Notes: generated by a model not told the origin, from the sequence alone. Shown: positions 47,389-60,366, numbered from the stretch's first letter. The stretch: 64,000 nt of DNA from Deinococcus planocerae (GCF_002869765.1 NZ_PNOR01000022.1:8584-72583); one strand, 5' to 3'. Numbers and translations are program-made.

Positions 47389-49239
47389 TCAGGGCGTGAG
47401 TTTGACGAGCAGGGCGTCGTCCATTCCGGCATTCGTCTGGCTGGTGAATGCTCCACCCGTGTACCCCGCCAGGTAGACGCTGCCATTCGTTCCCGCCGCC
47501 GCTCCCAGCACGGTATCGAAAGAAGACGTTCCCAGTTGCCGGGTTGCGAGCAGGTCCCCGTTCGCCCCGTATTTCAGCACGAAGATGTCTTGGGCGCCCG
47601 CGCTGCTCTGCCCCGGCAACGAAAGCGCCGTGATCCCACTGACAAAGGCGTTGCCCGCCGGGTCCACCGCGACATCCGTAATCTGCTGGGTCACGGCTCC
47701 GGGAATTCGTTCCTCGTCGGAGGGACCAAATTGCCGACTCCAGACGACAGGGCCGGAGGAGCCGAACTTTGCCAGGAAGTTGATGCCGCTCCCGACGTTG
47801 TCGCTTCCCTCCAGCGTGCCCGTCACATCCCCTCCGACATAGCTGTTGCCCTGGGCGTCCACGCCGATCTTGACATTGCTGATGAAGCCGCCCTCGCCCG
47901 TGGAGGGCCTCTTCGCCCCGAGTTGCTGGGTCCAGACCTCCTGCCCAGCCGACGTGTACTTCCGGACGAAGCCGTCCCTTCTCCCGGTCTGGGTCGAACC
48001 CGGGAAGGCCGTCGCCGTCACGCCGGCGATGTACACGTTGCCGCCCGCATCCACCGCCGCGTCCAGGGCCTCGCTCGCCACAATCTCCCGGAATGATCCG
48101 TCGCCGTTGGGGAAGTCGCGCTGCGCCGTCGCAAACTGCTGACTCCAGACCAGCTCCCCTGCCGGCGTGTACTTGCGAACGAAGGGGGCGGGTGACCCGG
48201 GGAGCGGGGGAGGACCGTCGTATCCCTGCTGCCCGGGGAGCAGCGCGCCGGAGTTGCCGACCACGTAGACGTTGCCGCTGTCGTCCACGCCAAGCCCCGC
48301 GATCAGGTCACGTTCCGCCGAGCCGAACTGCCGGGTCCAGACCAGGGTGCCGTCCGGGGCATACTTTTGCAGGACCACATCGGAGCCTCCGGAGGCGGTC
48401 TCACCGAAGAGGGTCCCCAGGACGTACGCGTTACCGCTTGGGTCGGCGCTCACTCCCTGAACAAGGACATCCGAACTGATCTGACGGGTCCACACTTCCG
48501 TGCCCTGGGCGCTGACCTTCCGCACGATGGGCTCGGGGCTGTTGCCCACCACGTAGCTCTCGCCGGTGGCCGTCACGGCAACGTCCCTGAGGAGGTCGTT
48601 ACCTGCCGTGCCGAACTGGGAGACGAAGCTGGAGGGCTGGGTGGGGGGTGGCGGAGCAGGAGGCGTCGGCGTCTTCTCGACAGGCTCGATGGTCAGGTAG
48701 TCGACGATGGCGTTGCGGTCCCTGCTACGGCCCTCGTACAGGTCGTTGATGAACGACAGGTTGAACACCTGCCCCGGCTTCAGGTCGAAGTCCCCGAACT
48801 TCCGGTTGACATACGTCGCCGAGTCCAGCGTCGCCACCGCCAGCCGTCGTTGCCGCGCGTCGTTCAAATCGACGGTGGGCCAGCCCTTGTACTCCTCGCC
48901 CTTCCCCACGACCGAGACGGTGTAACGCCCGGCCTTGACGCTGCCCGGGACGACGAAACGTACGTTGTCGTTGGTGCCCAGCAGGATCACGGCCTTGCCG
49001 CCGGAGGCATTGGGATCGTTGATGATGCGGCCTCCGTTGCGCGGATCGGCGACGGTCTGCGGGGTGGTGAAGGCCTGGATGGTGCCGGCCTCAGCCTCGA
49101 ACTGCATGTCGTTGAGAGCCCCAGCAGCGGGTGTGGAGGCCTGCTGGCTGCACGCGGCCAGCGCCAGGCTCAGCAGCAACAGGCCCGCATGGCGTACAGA
49201 TAAGGTGGGAGTAAGGTGCTTGGATCGTTCCTCGGGCAT
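47389..49239 (-). CDS. Beta-propeller (SBBP-repeat) lipoprotein with CBM-like domain
   Basis: 616 residues. The lipobox LAAC is near residue 30. An N-terminal beta-sandwich (about 45-190, with MQFEAEAGTI, NDNVRFVVPGSVKAGRYTV and FDLKPGQVFNLSFI) resembles carbohydrate-binding modules. A Pro-rich linker (TPTPPAPPPPTQPSS) follows. Then come about eight SBBP repeats of the form V-D-x-x-G-N-x-Y-V-x-G, e.g. VDDSGNVYVVGNS, VDAGGNVYIAGVT, VDAQGNSYVGGDV, VDPAGNAFVSGIT. It is anchored outside the cell. The ligand is unknown. A strong AGGAGGA lies 3 nt before the ATG. Confidence 0.88.
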   Translation of the reverse strand: MPEERSKHLTPTLSVRHAGLLLLSLALAACSQQASTPAAGALNDMQFEAEAGTIQAFTTPQTVADPRNGGRIINDPNASGGKAVILLGTNDNVRFVVPGSVKAGRYTVSVVGKGEEYKGWPTVDLNDARQRRLAVATLDSATYVNRKFGDFDLKPGQVFNLSFINDLYEGRSRDRNAIVDYLTIEPVEKTPTPPAPPPPTQPSSFVSQFGTAGNDLLRDVAVTATGESYVVGNSPEPIVRKVSAQGTEVWTRQISSDVLVQGVSADPSGNAYVLGTLFGETASGGSDVVLQKYAPDGTLVWTRQFGSAERDLIAGLGVDDSGNVYVVGNSGALLPGQQGYDGPPPLPGSPAPFVRKYTPAGELVWSQQFATAQRDFPNGDGSFREIVASEALDAAVDAGGNVYIAGVTATAFPGSTQTGRRDGFVRKYTSAGQEVWTQQLGAKRPSTGEGGFISNVKIGVDAQGNSYVGGDVTGTLEGSDNVGSGINFLAKFGSSGPVVWSRQFGPSDEERIPGAVTQQITDVAVDPAGNAFVSGITALSLPGQSSAGAQDIFVLKYGANGDLLATRQLGTSSFDTVLGAAAGTNGSVYLAGYTGGAFTSQTNAGMDDALLVKLTP

Positions 49240-49671
49240 ACGTCCTCCTAGGTCGTGACGCGGGGCGTCATACCGACGACTTCAGGCTCGAATTGTCGCA
49301 AGTGGAGTCCACTCATCCTACACATCTTTTAAAAATTTCGCATTCATTGTTGAGTCAGAAGGCGGTCAGCTTCCCACCACCGCAACAGGAAGGAGTTGGG
49401 AAGACGTGAGGTCGAGCGGTTCCGGCTGCGACCTGCACAGGGAAGTTCCCTCTCCGACTCCCAGAGGAAGCGCACGCCGCGGCTCCCCGCTTCTGGTCGT
49501 GGACGGGCGCCGCCTGCCGAGGACGGTGATGGTCTGGCAGGCCGTGCTAGGGGAGGGTCGAGTGATGTCACGGAGCAAACTTCCGCGCTTACAGGCCAGG
49601 GTGAAGGGCAGAAGCGAGATCAGGGCCACGCCGTACTCGACCTGGCCCTGCACGATTGGCTGACCCCGCCC
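49240..49671. other. Intergenic region without a supported gene
   Basis: The left part (49240-49370) is AT-rich, including TTTTAAAAATTT, and is the likely promoter region of the lipoprotein gene. The right part stays open in some frames, but none shows family similarity or a start signal. One minus-strand frame (49366-49653) beginning MQGQVEYGVALISLLPF could be a remnant of a membrane-anchored protein; I cannot support it as a gene. Confidence 0.4.
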
Positions 49672-51279
<1,608 letters not shown>

Positions 51280-51397
51280 GGCGCCCATTGTGCCGCACGG
51301 GCGCCCGTCTCCCGCCCGCAGATGGGGAAGGGGTGAACGGGGGGGGGCAACGGGCCCGGCCCGCGCACCTGCGGCAACCTCCGCCCGCCGGGGAGCG

Positions 51398-51403
51398 TAC
51401 CGT
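51398..51403 (+). promoter_or_regulatory. Leaderless -10 hexamer (TACCGT)
   Basis: TACCGT then 7 nt then ATG 51411, without a Shine-Dalgarno. Confidence 0.5.
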
Positions 51404-51410
51404 GGGGCGT

Positions 51411-52418
51411 ATGCGAACCCTCCTGCTGACGGCCCTGCTGCTGAGCCTCCCCTCCGCGAGTGCCCAGGGCGGGGCGAGCCCGGCCACCCCGCCCGCCGTC
51501 TCCGCCCCCGCCGCGGGCACGGTGACCCTGAGCCTGAGCGCGCAGCCCGGCACGCTGGTCGAACTCGCCCAGACCACCGTCACGCGCCTGACCCTGGAGG
51601 ACGTGCGGGTGACGGCCCCGGACGGCGGCACGGGCCCGAGCGAGGCGGAGCTGAACGAGCTGCGGCGTGGTCTTCAGGAGGCGTTGGCCCAGGCGGGCGC
51701 CCAGACCACTTCCGGCAAGGTCTTCTACCGGGTGCAGGAACGCGCCGCCGACGGCACCGTCACCCTGCTGAACACCGTGGTGACCGAGCCCCCCGGTCAG
51801 GGGCCCCTCTCCATCCGCCTCGTGCAGACGGTGGCCCCGGACGGCAGGGTGACGCTGACCCGCATCGAGAGCGACAACCCGCTCGTGCAGTCCGCCCTCT
51901 CCGGCCTGAGCCCCGAGGCGCTGCGGGCCCAGTCGGGTACGGGCGGGGACCTCACGGGCGTGTACGGGCAGGCCTTCGCGTCCGGGCAGACCGTCACCCG
52001 GACGAGCACGGTGGACGTGCAGGCCCTGCTGGGCAGCCTCCTGGGGTCCTTCGCCGCCGGGCTGGGGGGCGGGGAGAACCCGCTCGGGCAGGTGCAGGCG
52101 AGCCCCCTGACCGTCACCACGGCCACGACCTACCGGGGCGTGAACCCGGCAGGGCTCCACGTCTTCGACACCCGCACCACCACGGGCGCGTGGACGCTCG
52201 ACTTCGGCGGCGCGCAGGCGGCGGGCCCGGGCCTGCGCCTCGAACTGCTGGAGGGTTCGCAGGGCGGCGGCCTGAGCCTCTACCGCCCCGACGGCCTCCC
52301 GGTGGGCAGCGCTCAAACCCAGGCCATGCGCCTGCGGGTCAGCCTGACCCAGCCCGGCGGCGAGCAGCTTCAGATGCTGGTCCGCCTCGACCAGACCGTC
52401 ACCCTGCGTCCGCGCTGA
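51411..52418 (+). CDS. Hypothetical secreted protein
   Basis: 335 residues with a clear signal peptide (MRTLLLTALLLSLPSASAQ). The mature part is a beta-rich, low-Cys repeat-like sequence with many Thr/Val strands (GTVTLSLSAQPGTLVELAQT, TLLNTVVTEPPGQGPLSIRL in part). No known family recognised. It diverges from the HRDC gene, with which it shares the intergenic promoter region. Confidence 0.75.
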   Translation: MRTLLLTALLLSLPSASAQGGASPATPPAVSAPAAGTVTLSLSAQPGTLVELAQTTVTRLTLEDVRVTAPDGGTGPSEAELNELRRGLQEALAQAGAQTTSGKVFYRVQERAADGTVTLLNTVVTEPPGQGPLSIRLVQTVAPDGRVTLTRIESDNPLVQSALSGLSPEALRAQSGTGGDLTGVYGQAFASGQTVTRTSTVDVQALLGSLLGSFAAGLGGGENPLGQVQASPLTVTTATTYRGVNPAGLHVFDTRTTTGAWTLDFGGAQAAGPGLRLELLEGSQGGGLSLYRPDGLPVGSAQTQAMRLRVSLTQPGGEQLQMLVRLDQTVTLRPR

Positions 52419-52457
52419 GGAAGAGAGGGCTCGCCACGTTGGTGGGCAGGCCCCCTC

Positions 52458-53288
<831 letters not shown>

Positions 53289-53735
53289 GACGGGCGTCAG
53301 TGTAGCGCCTGGGGGGGAGGGCGGCTTCCATCCAAAGGGGCAGGGAGAGGAGGGGCATGGCGTTACGGTGGGCGGCGCGGCGGAGGTAGAGGGGCAGGGG
53401 GAGCTTTCCGCTGCGCTCGGCAAGGACAAAGGGGCGGCGCGGGTGGACGGGTTCTCCTAAGTGCAAGGTGTGATCTTGTTGCGTCCCGTCTGCGTGCCCA
53501 CCGTCTCGCTGCGCGAGCCGACGTGGTTGTGGGCCAGGAGCGTCCAGTCATGAGCACTCATGGGGCGTCCGGATTGACGTTTTAAAAAGCACAAGCCCTT
53601 AGCGCTTTTTGCCCCTCCCCCTTGAGGGGGGAGGCTGGGAGGGGGTGACCGTGCAGGGCAGCCAAACCCACTCGAAGTGTCCTGCTACTTCCCTCAAGCA
53701 AAGTCGGTAGGGCAAGCTGTCCCCCTTGGCCCCCT
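53289..53735. repeat. Intergenic region with hairpin repeat
   Basis: No supported gene. At about 53609-53645 lies CCCCTCCCCCTTGAGGGGGG followed by AGGCTGGGAGGGGGTG, a hairpin repeat related in style to the elements at 25.5 and 59.3 kb. A short AT-rich segment with TTTTAAAAAGC (about 53579-53590) lies just before it. Confidence 0.5.
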
Positions 53736-54773
<1,038 letters not shown>

Positions 54774-54832
54774 GGGGGGAAGTGTAGACCGGTCAAGGTA
54801 GGGTGAAGGTACGGACGCTCCGATTTCTACAG

Positions 54833-54851
54833 TACGCCAATGGCGTATAGT
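54833..54851 (+). promoter_or_regulatory. Palindromic operator and -10 of the HigBA-like pair
   Basis: TACGCCAATGGCGTA (54833-54847) is a perfect palindrome around one central A. It overlaps TATAGT (54846-54851). This is the typical placement of an autorepressing toxin-antitoxin operator. Confidence 0.7.
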
Positions 54852-54881
54852 AGGGGGTATAAGTCAGGCTGGGAACTCGGC

Positions 54882-55199
54882 ATGGTGATTGTCGAAACGA
54901 GTGTGTTCACCCGCCTGATCCGTGACCTGATGGGCGAAAACGAGGACCGGGAACTCCAGAACATGCTCGTCGCCAACCCGGAAGTCGGCAAGGTCATCCG
55001 GGGAAGCGGCGGACTTTGCAAAACGCGCGTCAGCCACGACAACCTCGGCAAGAGCAAAGGGTTACGCTTGATCTATTACTATGCCGAGACCCAGCGACAG
55101 TTGCTCATGCTGTACATCTACCCGAAGTCTCAGGCCACGGACCTGACCCGAGCCCAGGTGGCGGTGCTCCGCCAGATCATCGAGGCGAACTACCCATGA
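54882..55199 (+). CDS. HigB/RelE-like toxin (phage-derived Gp49-type)
   Basis: 105 residues from ATG 54882. The pattern FTRLIRDLMGENEDRELQNML, KVIRGSGGLCKTRVSHDN and RLIYYYAETQRQLLMLYIYPKS is that of the RelE-superfamily HigB proteins, which cleave mRNA on ribosomes. The toxin gene comes first, as in higBA. The start is ambiguous because the frame is open from 54840, inside the operator. The downstream HTH gene overlaps by 4 nt. Confidence 0.85.
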   Translation: MVIVETSVFTRLIRDLMGENEDRELQNMLVANPEVGKVIRGSGGLCKTRVSHDNLGKSKGLRLIYYYAETQRQLLMLYIYPKSQATDLTRAQVAVLRQIIEANYP

Positions 55200-55504
55200 A
55201 CGAAGCCATGTTCGACGAGCTTGTCGCCAGCGTGAGGGAGGGGGGCGAGATTTTGAGCGGTCAGCGTGCCCCCTCGCGCGCCTTCGACTTTCAGCCGCTC
55301 GATGTCACCCGCATTCGGGAACGTCTGAGTCTCAGCCAGCCGAAATTCGCCGCCCTCCTCGGCATCAGTGTGGCGACGCTTCGCAACTGGGAGCAGGGCC
55401 GCCGCACCCCGGAAGGCCCCGCCCGGGTTCTTCTCAGTGTCGTGGACAAGCACCCCGAGGTGTTGCGTGACCTGAACCTCGGACCTTCTCAGGGTGGCTC
55501 GTAA
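55196..55504 (+). CDS. HigA-like HTH antitoxin
   Basis: 102 residues. The C-terminal two-thirds is an XRE/HigA helix-turn-helix: IRERLSLSQPKFAALLGISV then ATLRNWEQGRRTPEGPARVLL. The N-terminus (about 1-40) is the likely toxin-binding part. It starts at an ATGA overlap with the toxin gene. It should bind the palindrome at 54833 and repress the operon with the toxin. Confidence 0.9.
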   Translation: MNEAMFDELVASVREGGEILSGQRAPSRAFDFQPLDVTRIRERLSLSQPKFAALLGISVATLRNWEQGRRTPEGPARVLLSVVDKHPEVLRDLNLGPSQGGS

Positions 55505-55536
55505 GGAGGACTCCCGCGCCACCCTGCACAACACGT

Positions 55537-55572
55537 TCCGGCCTCCGACTCGGTTTGAAGTCGGAGGCCGGA
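55537..55572. terminator. Bidirectional hairpin between HigA and cytochrome c genes
   Basis: Perfect 14-bp arms at 55537-55550 and 55559-55572 with an 8-nt loop (TCCGGCCTCCGACT type). The two flanking genes converge on it. T-runs are lacking on both sides, but the stem is very stable. Confidence 0.75.
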
Positions 55573-55583
55573 GCAGTTGAGGG

Positions 55584-56000
55584 TTACAACCCCTTGATGT
55601 ACTCGTGCAGCGCCTTGATCTGGTCGTCGGTGGGGGGTGCCCCGTCCAGCCCGGTGTCCGCGAAGTGCGGCATCACGGTCGAAAGGGTCCGCCCGCCCGG
55701 CGCGTGCCCGTTCAGGACCGCCTCGGCGAAGTCCGCGAGCGCCCAGCCCTTCGTCTCCGCGAGGCTGGGGCCGACCCCGCCCTGGGCTTGCGCTCCGTGG
55801 CACCCGGCGCAGTTTCCGGCGTACAGCGTCTGTCCGTTGGGGGGCGCGGGTTTGGTGGAGGCGGCGACCACTGCCCCCGCGTTCGCGCCCGCAATATTCA
55901 GCCCTGCCCGGTATGAGGTCACCCCGATGGCCGTCCCCAGCACCACGAAGGTCAGGGCGGCGACGATCTCACGCCTGGAGAAGAAACGGTCGTCACTCAC
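55584..56000 (-). CDS. Membrane-anchored cytochrome c
   Basis: 138 residues from GTG 56000 (AGGAGG upstream). An N-terminal membrane anchor (about 10-35, IVAALTFVVLGTAIGVTSY) is followed by a single heme c domain. That domain has CAGCH (heme attachment) and the axial Met in TVMPHFADTGLDG. It is the last gene of the ba3 oxidase operon, so it is the probable electron donor. It lies 30 nt after the subunit I gene. Confidence 0.92.
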   Translation of the reverse strand: MSDDRFFSRREIVAALTFVVLGTAIGVTSYRAGLNIAGANAGAVVAASTKPAPPNGQTLYAGNCAGCHGAQAQGGVGPSLAETKGWALADFAEAVLNGHAPGGRTLSTVMPHFADTGLDGAPPTDDQIKALHEYIKGL

Positions 56001-56030
56001 AGGTGTTGCCTCCTTTCTGGCCGAATCGCG

Positions 56031-57770
56031 TCACCACAGCCGCGCTCCCGGGACGAGCTGGGCGTCCGCGATCATCGGGCCGAGGACGGGGAGGTACACC
56101 AGCAACACGAGGAAGAAGGCAAAGACCGAGATGGCGAGCAGCGGCTCGGTGCGCCGGACGAGCAGGCTGGCCTCCGAGAGCTTCTCCCCAGCAGGGCTGA
56201 TCGCCTCGCTGTAGGGGATGGGCACCGCGTCCCCGTCCTGCACACGCTTCGAAAGCAGCGTGCGGAACAGCACCCAGAAGAACAGCAACCCGCCCACGAG
56301 GAGGACGATGCCGCTCAGGCCCGTCAGCGCCTGCGGGACGGCGAGATTCATCTGGCGGTAGATGTCCTGCGCGGTGGTGCTCATCTGCGAGCGGCGCGGC
56401 ACGCCGAGGAGCCCCTGCCAGTGCATCCCGAGGGCGAAGAGCATCATGCCGACGAACCACAGCCAGACCGACCAAGACGCCAGGCGCGGGCTGAAAAGCC
56501 GCTTGCCCGTCAGGTGCGGGATGAACCAGAAGGCCACCCCCATAAAGGTCAGCGTCGTCGCCGTGCCCACCGTGATGTGGAAGTGCCCGGGAATCCAGGC
56601 GGTGTTGTGCACGACCGGCCCGAAGGCCAGGCTCGCGTTCACCACGCCGCCCGCCCCCCCGAAGATGAAGGAGGTCATGGCGAGCACCTGCGCGCTGAAG
56701 GAGGCGTTGCCCCAGGAGAGGCGGCCTATCCAGCCGACGAGCCCCCGGCCTCCCCGCGCCCGCGCCCCGTCCTCCAGGCTGGCCGCCACGCTGAAGGCGG
56801 TCAGGAGGGTGGGCACGGCGACCAGGAAGGTCAGCAGCATGTGGATGCTCTTCCAGGTATTCGAGATGTTGGGGTCGGCGTACTGGTGGTGCAGCCCCAC
56901 GGGCACGCTGAAAATCAGGAACAGTACGAAGGCCAGCCGGGCGAGCCCCTCGGAGGCGACGCGGCCCCCCGCCTGCCGGGGCAGGAAGGCGTACCACGAG
57001 ATGTAGGCGGGCAGCACCCAGAAGTACACGATGGGGTGCCCGGTCCACCAGAAGAGCGTGCGCGCCAGCAGCGGGTCCACCCCGGAGGTCAGCCCCAGCG
57101 ACCACGGGATCAGCAGGACGATCACCTCGACGACGATCCCGAGCGCGGCGATGGACCACATCAGCCAGGTGGCGACGCTCCCGAAGGTGACGAGCGGGGT
57201 GACCCGGCCCGGGTTCTCCCGCTTCCAGCGCCACCACGTGTGGACGACCTGCCCCGCGACGAGCAGGCTCGACCCCACCATCACCCCCGCGCCGATGTAG
57301 AAGAGGGGGCTCCCCTCCAGCGGCGGGTAGAAGGTGTAGAGCACGGTCGCGTCGTTCGTCAGCAGCGGCACGGCGGCGGTGAGCAGCCCGGCGGTCATCA
57401 GGAGGTAGGTGAACCAGGCAAAGCGCAGGTTGATCCGCGCGCCCAGGTCACGCACCGGGAGGTACAGCATCCATCCGCTGATGAAAAACTGGGTGAACAC
57501 GAGCGCGTTCAGGACCCCGTGCAGGGTCAGCCCCTGGTAGTACGACTTGATCAGCGCCTTGAGCAGCGGATAGTCGTAGACGTTGATACCTGCGTAGTTG
57601 AACGCCTGAAGCGGGCCGAGGAGAATACCGACGAGCAGGGCCAGGAAGCCCGTCACGACGTAGTACTGGGTGACTTTCTTGAGGCTGGCGAGGTAGGCCG
57701 CGTCTGGCGTGGCGTCCGCACGGGGGCCGGACACCAGCGGCACGGAGGGGCGGAGGGGTGGGGTGGTCAC
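56031..57770 (-). CDS. cbaA: Cytochrome ba3-type oxidase subunit I
   Basis: 579 residues from GTG 57770. N-terminal KKVTQYYVVTGFLALLVG, GPLQAFNYAGI and YYQGLTLHGVLNALVFTQ align with the Thermus ba3 subunit. The active-site helix is GHPIVYFWVLPAYISWY (His-Tyr pair), the CuB histidines are in GLHHQYADPNI and the heme a3 region is HFHITVGTATTLTFMG. About 13 helices. It is a B-type heme-copper oxidase, with high oxygen affinity. It reduces O2 and pumps protons. Confidence 0.95.
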   Translation of the reverse strand: MTTPPLRPSVPLVSGPRADATPDAAYLASLKKVTQYYVVTGFLALLVGILLGPLQAFNYAGINVYDYPLLKALIKSYYQGLTLHGVLNALVFTQFFISGWMLYLPVRDLGARINLRFAWFTYLLMTAGLLTAAVPLLTNDATVLYTFYPPLEGSPLFYIGAGVMVGSSLLVAGQVVHTWWRWKRENPGRVTPLVTFGSVATWLMWSIAALGIVVEVIVLLIPWSLGLTSGVDPLLARTLFWWTGHPIVYFWVLPAYISWYAFLPRQAGGRVASEGLARLAFVLFLIFSVPVGLHHQYADPNISNTWKSIHMLLTFLVAVPTLLTAFSVAASLEDGARARGGRGLVGWIGRLSWGNASFSAQVLAMTSFIFGGAGGVVNASLAFGPVVHNTAWIPGHFHITVGTATTLTFMGVAFWFIPHLTGKRLFSPRLASWSVWLWFVGMMLFALGMHWQGLLGVPRRSQMSTTAQDIYRQMNLAVPQALTGLSGIVLLVGGLLFFWVLFRTLLSKRVQDGDAVPIPYSEAISPAGEKLSEASLLVRRTEPLLAISVFAFFLVLLVYLPVLGPMIADAQLVPGARLW

Positions 57771-57843
57771 AGGGGAGTTCTCCTCGAATGGGGCTGTTCA
57801 GAAATCGGCAGGCATCCTGCTTTTCCCGGCGACGGCGACCCCG

Positions 57844-58401
<558 letters not shown>

Positions 58402-58402
58402 C

Positions 58403-58555
58403 TCAGGCCCGCCCCTGGAGGACACCCAGGACAAGCATCCACAGGAAGATCAGGGCGAGGAGCAGGGTAGCGATCACCACCAGCGTGCCGCGCGGGACGG
58501 CGTGCGGGGCGTTGTCGTGATCCTCGGCGGGGGGGTTGGCGGAACGGTCACTCAC
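58403..58555 (-). CDS. Cytochrome ba3 small subunit IIa-like protein
   Basis: 50 residues from GTG 58555, overlapping the CBS gene stop by 4 nt and ending 1 nt before subunit II. The C-terminal helix (GTLVVIATLLLALIFLWMLV) matches the single-helix subunit IIa of Thermus ba3 in length and position. It is easily missed because of its size. The role is structural, in place of a lost helix of subunit II. Confidence 0.78.
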   Translation of the reverse strand: MSDRSANPPAEDHDNAPHAVPRGTLVVIATLLLALIFLWMLVLGVLQGRA

Positions 58556-59004
58556 GCGCGGGCCTCCTCGCTCACGGCGGGTGTGTCCGTCCCCGGCTCG
58601 GGCATCCGGGCGTAGTCGTGCAGCAGGTCGGTCACGGTGAGCATGCCCACCAGCATTCCGGCATCGTCCACGACGGGCATCCCGCCGATCTTGTGCCGCA
58701 ACAGGGCGTAGGCGGCGTCCCGGGTGTCGGCCTCGGGATGGGTGGTCACCACGCCCCGGCGCATGACCTCCCCCACGGTGAGCGCGGCGAGGCGGGTGGT
58801 CGCCTCCCACATGCTGAGGGTGGTGGTGCGGCCCGGCATCACCTCGCGCAGGTCGCGGTCGGTCACGATGCCGACGAGCCGCCCGTCTTCGAGCACGGGC
58901 AGGCGGCGGATGCCCCGCTGGCGCATCAGCAGGGCGGCGTCGGGAACGCTGGAGTCGGGAGAGACGGTCACGGGCGAGCGGGACATGAGCTGGGCGACAT
59001 TCAT
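58552..59004 (-). CDS. CBS-domain pair protein heading the oxidase operon
   Basis: 150 residues with two CBS motifs: VAQLMSRSPVTVSPDSSVPD with PVLEDGRLVGIVTDRDLRE, and VGEVMRRGVVTTHPEADTRD with PVVDDAGMLVGMLTVTDLL (each in part). CBS pairs bind adenine nucleotides. It is the first gene of the operon, with GGAGG before the ATG. It may sense energy state for the oxidase, which is inference from position. Confidence 0.9.
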   Translation of the reverse strand: MNVAQLMSRSPVTVSPDSSVPDAALLMRQRGIRRLPVLEDGRLVGIVTDRDLREVMPGRTTTLSMWEATTRLAALTVGEVMRRGVVTTHPEADTRDAAYALLRHKIGGMPVVDDAGMLVGMLTVTDLLHDYARMPEPGTDTPAVSEEARA

Positions 59005-59405
59005 GTGAAGGCCTCCATAACGGGAGGCTCACGTCCGGCTGTTACGGGGGCATTACCGGGGGGAGGTCAGGCGCCCACTTCTCTCGTGGGTGGGTCGCGG
59101 AGATGCTTAAAGGAGGGGCAGGGCGTTCCCAGTGTGCTCGGATGCCTGGCCCGTTCACCCCCACCGGCCTCCCCCCAGGAGACGCCTGATGCGAAATGAG
59201 CGGTTGGGCGGTACGGCCTTTTTATCGTCTGGCACGAGGGCGAGCTGTGCTCGCTACCCCTCTCCCCAGCCCTCCGCTGCGCAGCTCTGCGAGTCACCCG
59301 CAAGGGGAGAGGGAGCAAAAGAACGTATCCAGACGATGTGTTTCCTGTTGCACATCAGGCGTTCAAGGGGGTGGAGATAAAAAGAACTGCGCTCTACCTG
59401 TTCAC
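59005..59405. repeat. Intergenic region with dispersed repeat, copy 3
   Basis: No gene seen. It holds the left block of the repeat at 59137-59162 (24 of 26 identical to 12565-12590), an intervening stretch of about 120 nt, then CAGCTCTGCGAGTC at 59282 with a CCGCAAGGGG/GAGAGGGAGCAAAAG tail. The region upstream of the CBS gene must hold the oxidase operon promoter, which I cannot pin down. Confidence 0.6.
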
Positions 59406-59437
59406 AAAAACCCCACGCGCTGTCGCCTCACGTGGGG
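59406..59437 (-). terminator. Intrinsic terminator of the BTAD gene
   Basis: On the minus strand CCCCACG (59431-59437) and CGTGGGG (59411-59417) form a stem, followed by TTTTTG (59405-59410). It lies 16 nt beyond the stop codon. Confidence 0.85.
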
Positions 59438-59452
59438 CTGGGCTGGGGCTTC

Positions 59453-60268
59453 TTACCTCCCCAGGAAGGGAAGGGGTCCGGTCGCCGGGGCCGCCAGCAC
59501 GGCGTCCGCGCAGGGGACCTCGCCCTGCTTGATGCGCTCGGCGAGGTGGGCGGTCTCGGACATGGGGGTGTCGCCCACCTCCTCGCGCAGGTAGCGGCAG
59601 TAGCGGCGGTAGTGCTCGACGGCCTCGTACTTGCCGCGCGTGGCGGCGAGGCAGGTCATCAGGCGCTGGTGGTGGTCCTCGCCGATCAGGGGGTCGCACT
59701 CGACCGCGCGGGTCAGGGCCAGGGCCGCCAGCGGGCACTCGCGCCGGGCGCAGTGGAGCATGGCGAGGGCCACGTACGCCCGCACCCGCGCCGCCCGGTG
59801 GTGCGCCCGCGCCGCGTCGGCCCACTCGCCGCGCACGCCCGGCAGGTACTCGCCGTCCGCCACCGCCAGCGCCCGCCGCAGGGCTTCCTCGCGCTCGGCG
59901 TCGTCCCGGGCGAAACGGGCGTCGTGAAGTCCCGCGTGCAGCGCGGCGGTGTCGCTCCGGGCCAGGAGCGCCGGGTGCAGCGCGTAACGTCCTCGAACCT
60001 CGGTCACCGCGTCCGTGCTTCCCAGCGTCGCCCGCAACCGGCACAGCGCCACCCGGAAGCGGTTCGCGGCGGCGGGCGTGTCCTCCAGCCCCCACAGCTC
60101 CGCGAGGATATCCGCCCGGTACGCCCCGCCCTCGTGCGCGTGGAGGTACCACAGCAACTCCTCGGCGCTGTGGGCAGGCCACGTCAGCGGCTGCCCCTCC
60201 AGGGTGACCACGGCGTCTCCCAGCGTGCGGAGGTAGAGGGTGGCGGGGATGGGGGCGGGGGCAGTCAT
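59453..60268 (-). CDS. BTAD/SARP-type transcriptional regulator
   Basis: 271 residues. The N-terminal OmpR-like winged helix (about 10-95) has YLRTLGDAVVTLEGQPL, SAEELLWYLHAHEGGAYR and AANRFRVALCRLRATLG. The bacterial transcriptional activation domain (about 100-255) is TPR-like, with AREYLPG-type DGEYLPGVRGEWADAAR and RYCRYLREEVG. There is no receiver domain. Targets are unknown. AAGGAGT lies ahead of the ATG, so it is translated with a leader. Confidence 0.9.
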   Translation of the reverse strand: MTAPAPIPATLYLRTLGDAVVTLEGQPLTWPAHSAEELLWYLHAHEGGAYRADILAELWGLEDTPAAANRFRVALCRLRATLGSTDAVTEVRGRYALHPALLARSDTAALHAGLHDARFARDDAEREEALRRALAVADGEYLPGVRGEWADAARAHHRAARVRAYVALAMLHCARRECPLAALALTRAVECDPLIGEDHHQRLMTCLAATRGKYEAVEHYRRYCRYLREEVGDTPMSETAHLAERIKQGEVPCADAVLAAPATGPLPFLGR

Positions 60269-60334
60269 GGCTCGTGACTCCTTTCACTTGTATGCTGCGC
60301 CTTTCCCGGAAGGCAGGTGTCCCGTTCCTAGCAA

Positions 60335-60366
60335 GAGAAACGCCCCTGACCTTTCGATTAGGAGCG
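60335..60366 (-). terminator. Probable terminator after the Rho-N protein gene
   Basis: On the minus strand CGCTCCT (60360-60366) pairs with AGGGGCG (60341-60347), with one G-U pair, followed by TTTCTC (60335-60340). Confidence 0.55.

Noticed and set aside
49366..49653. Minus-strand frame with a membrane-like N-terminus
   Set aside because: No promoter, no ribosome site, no similarity after residue 30; left as possible remnant.
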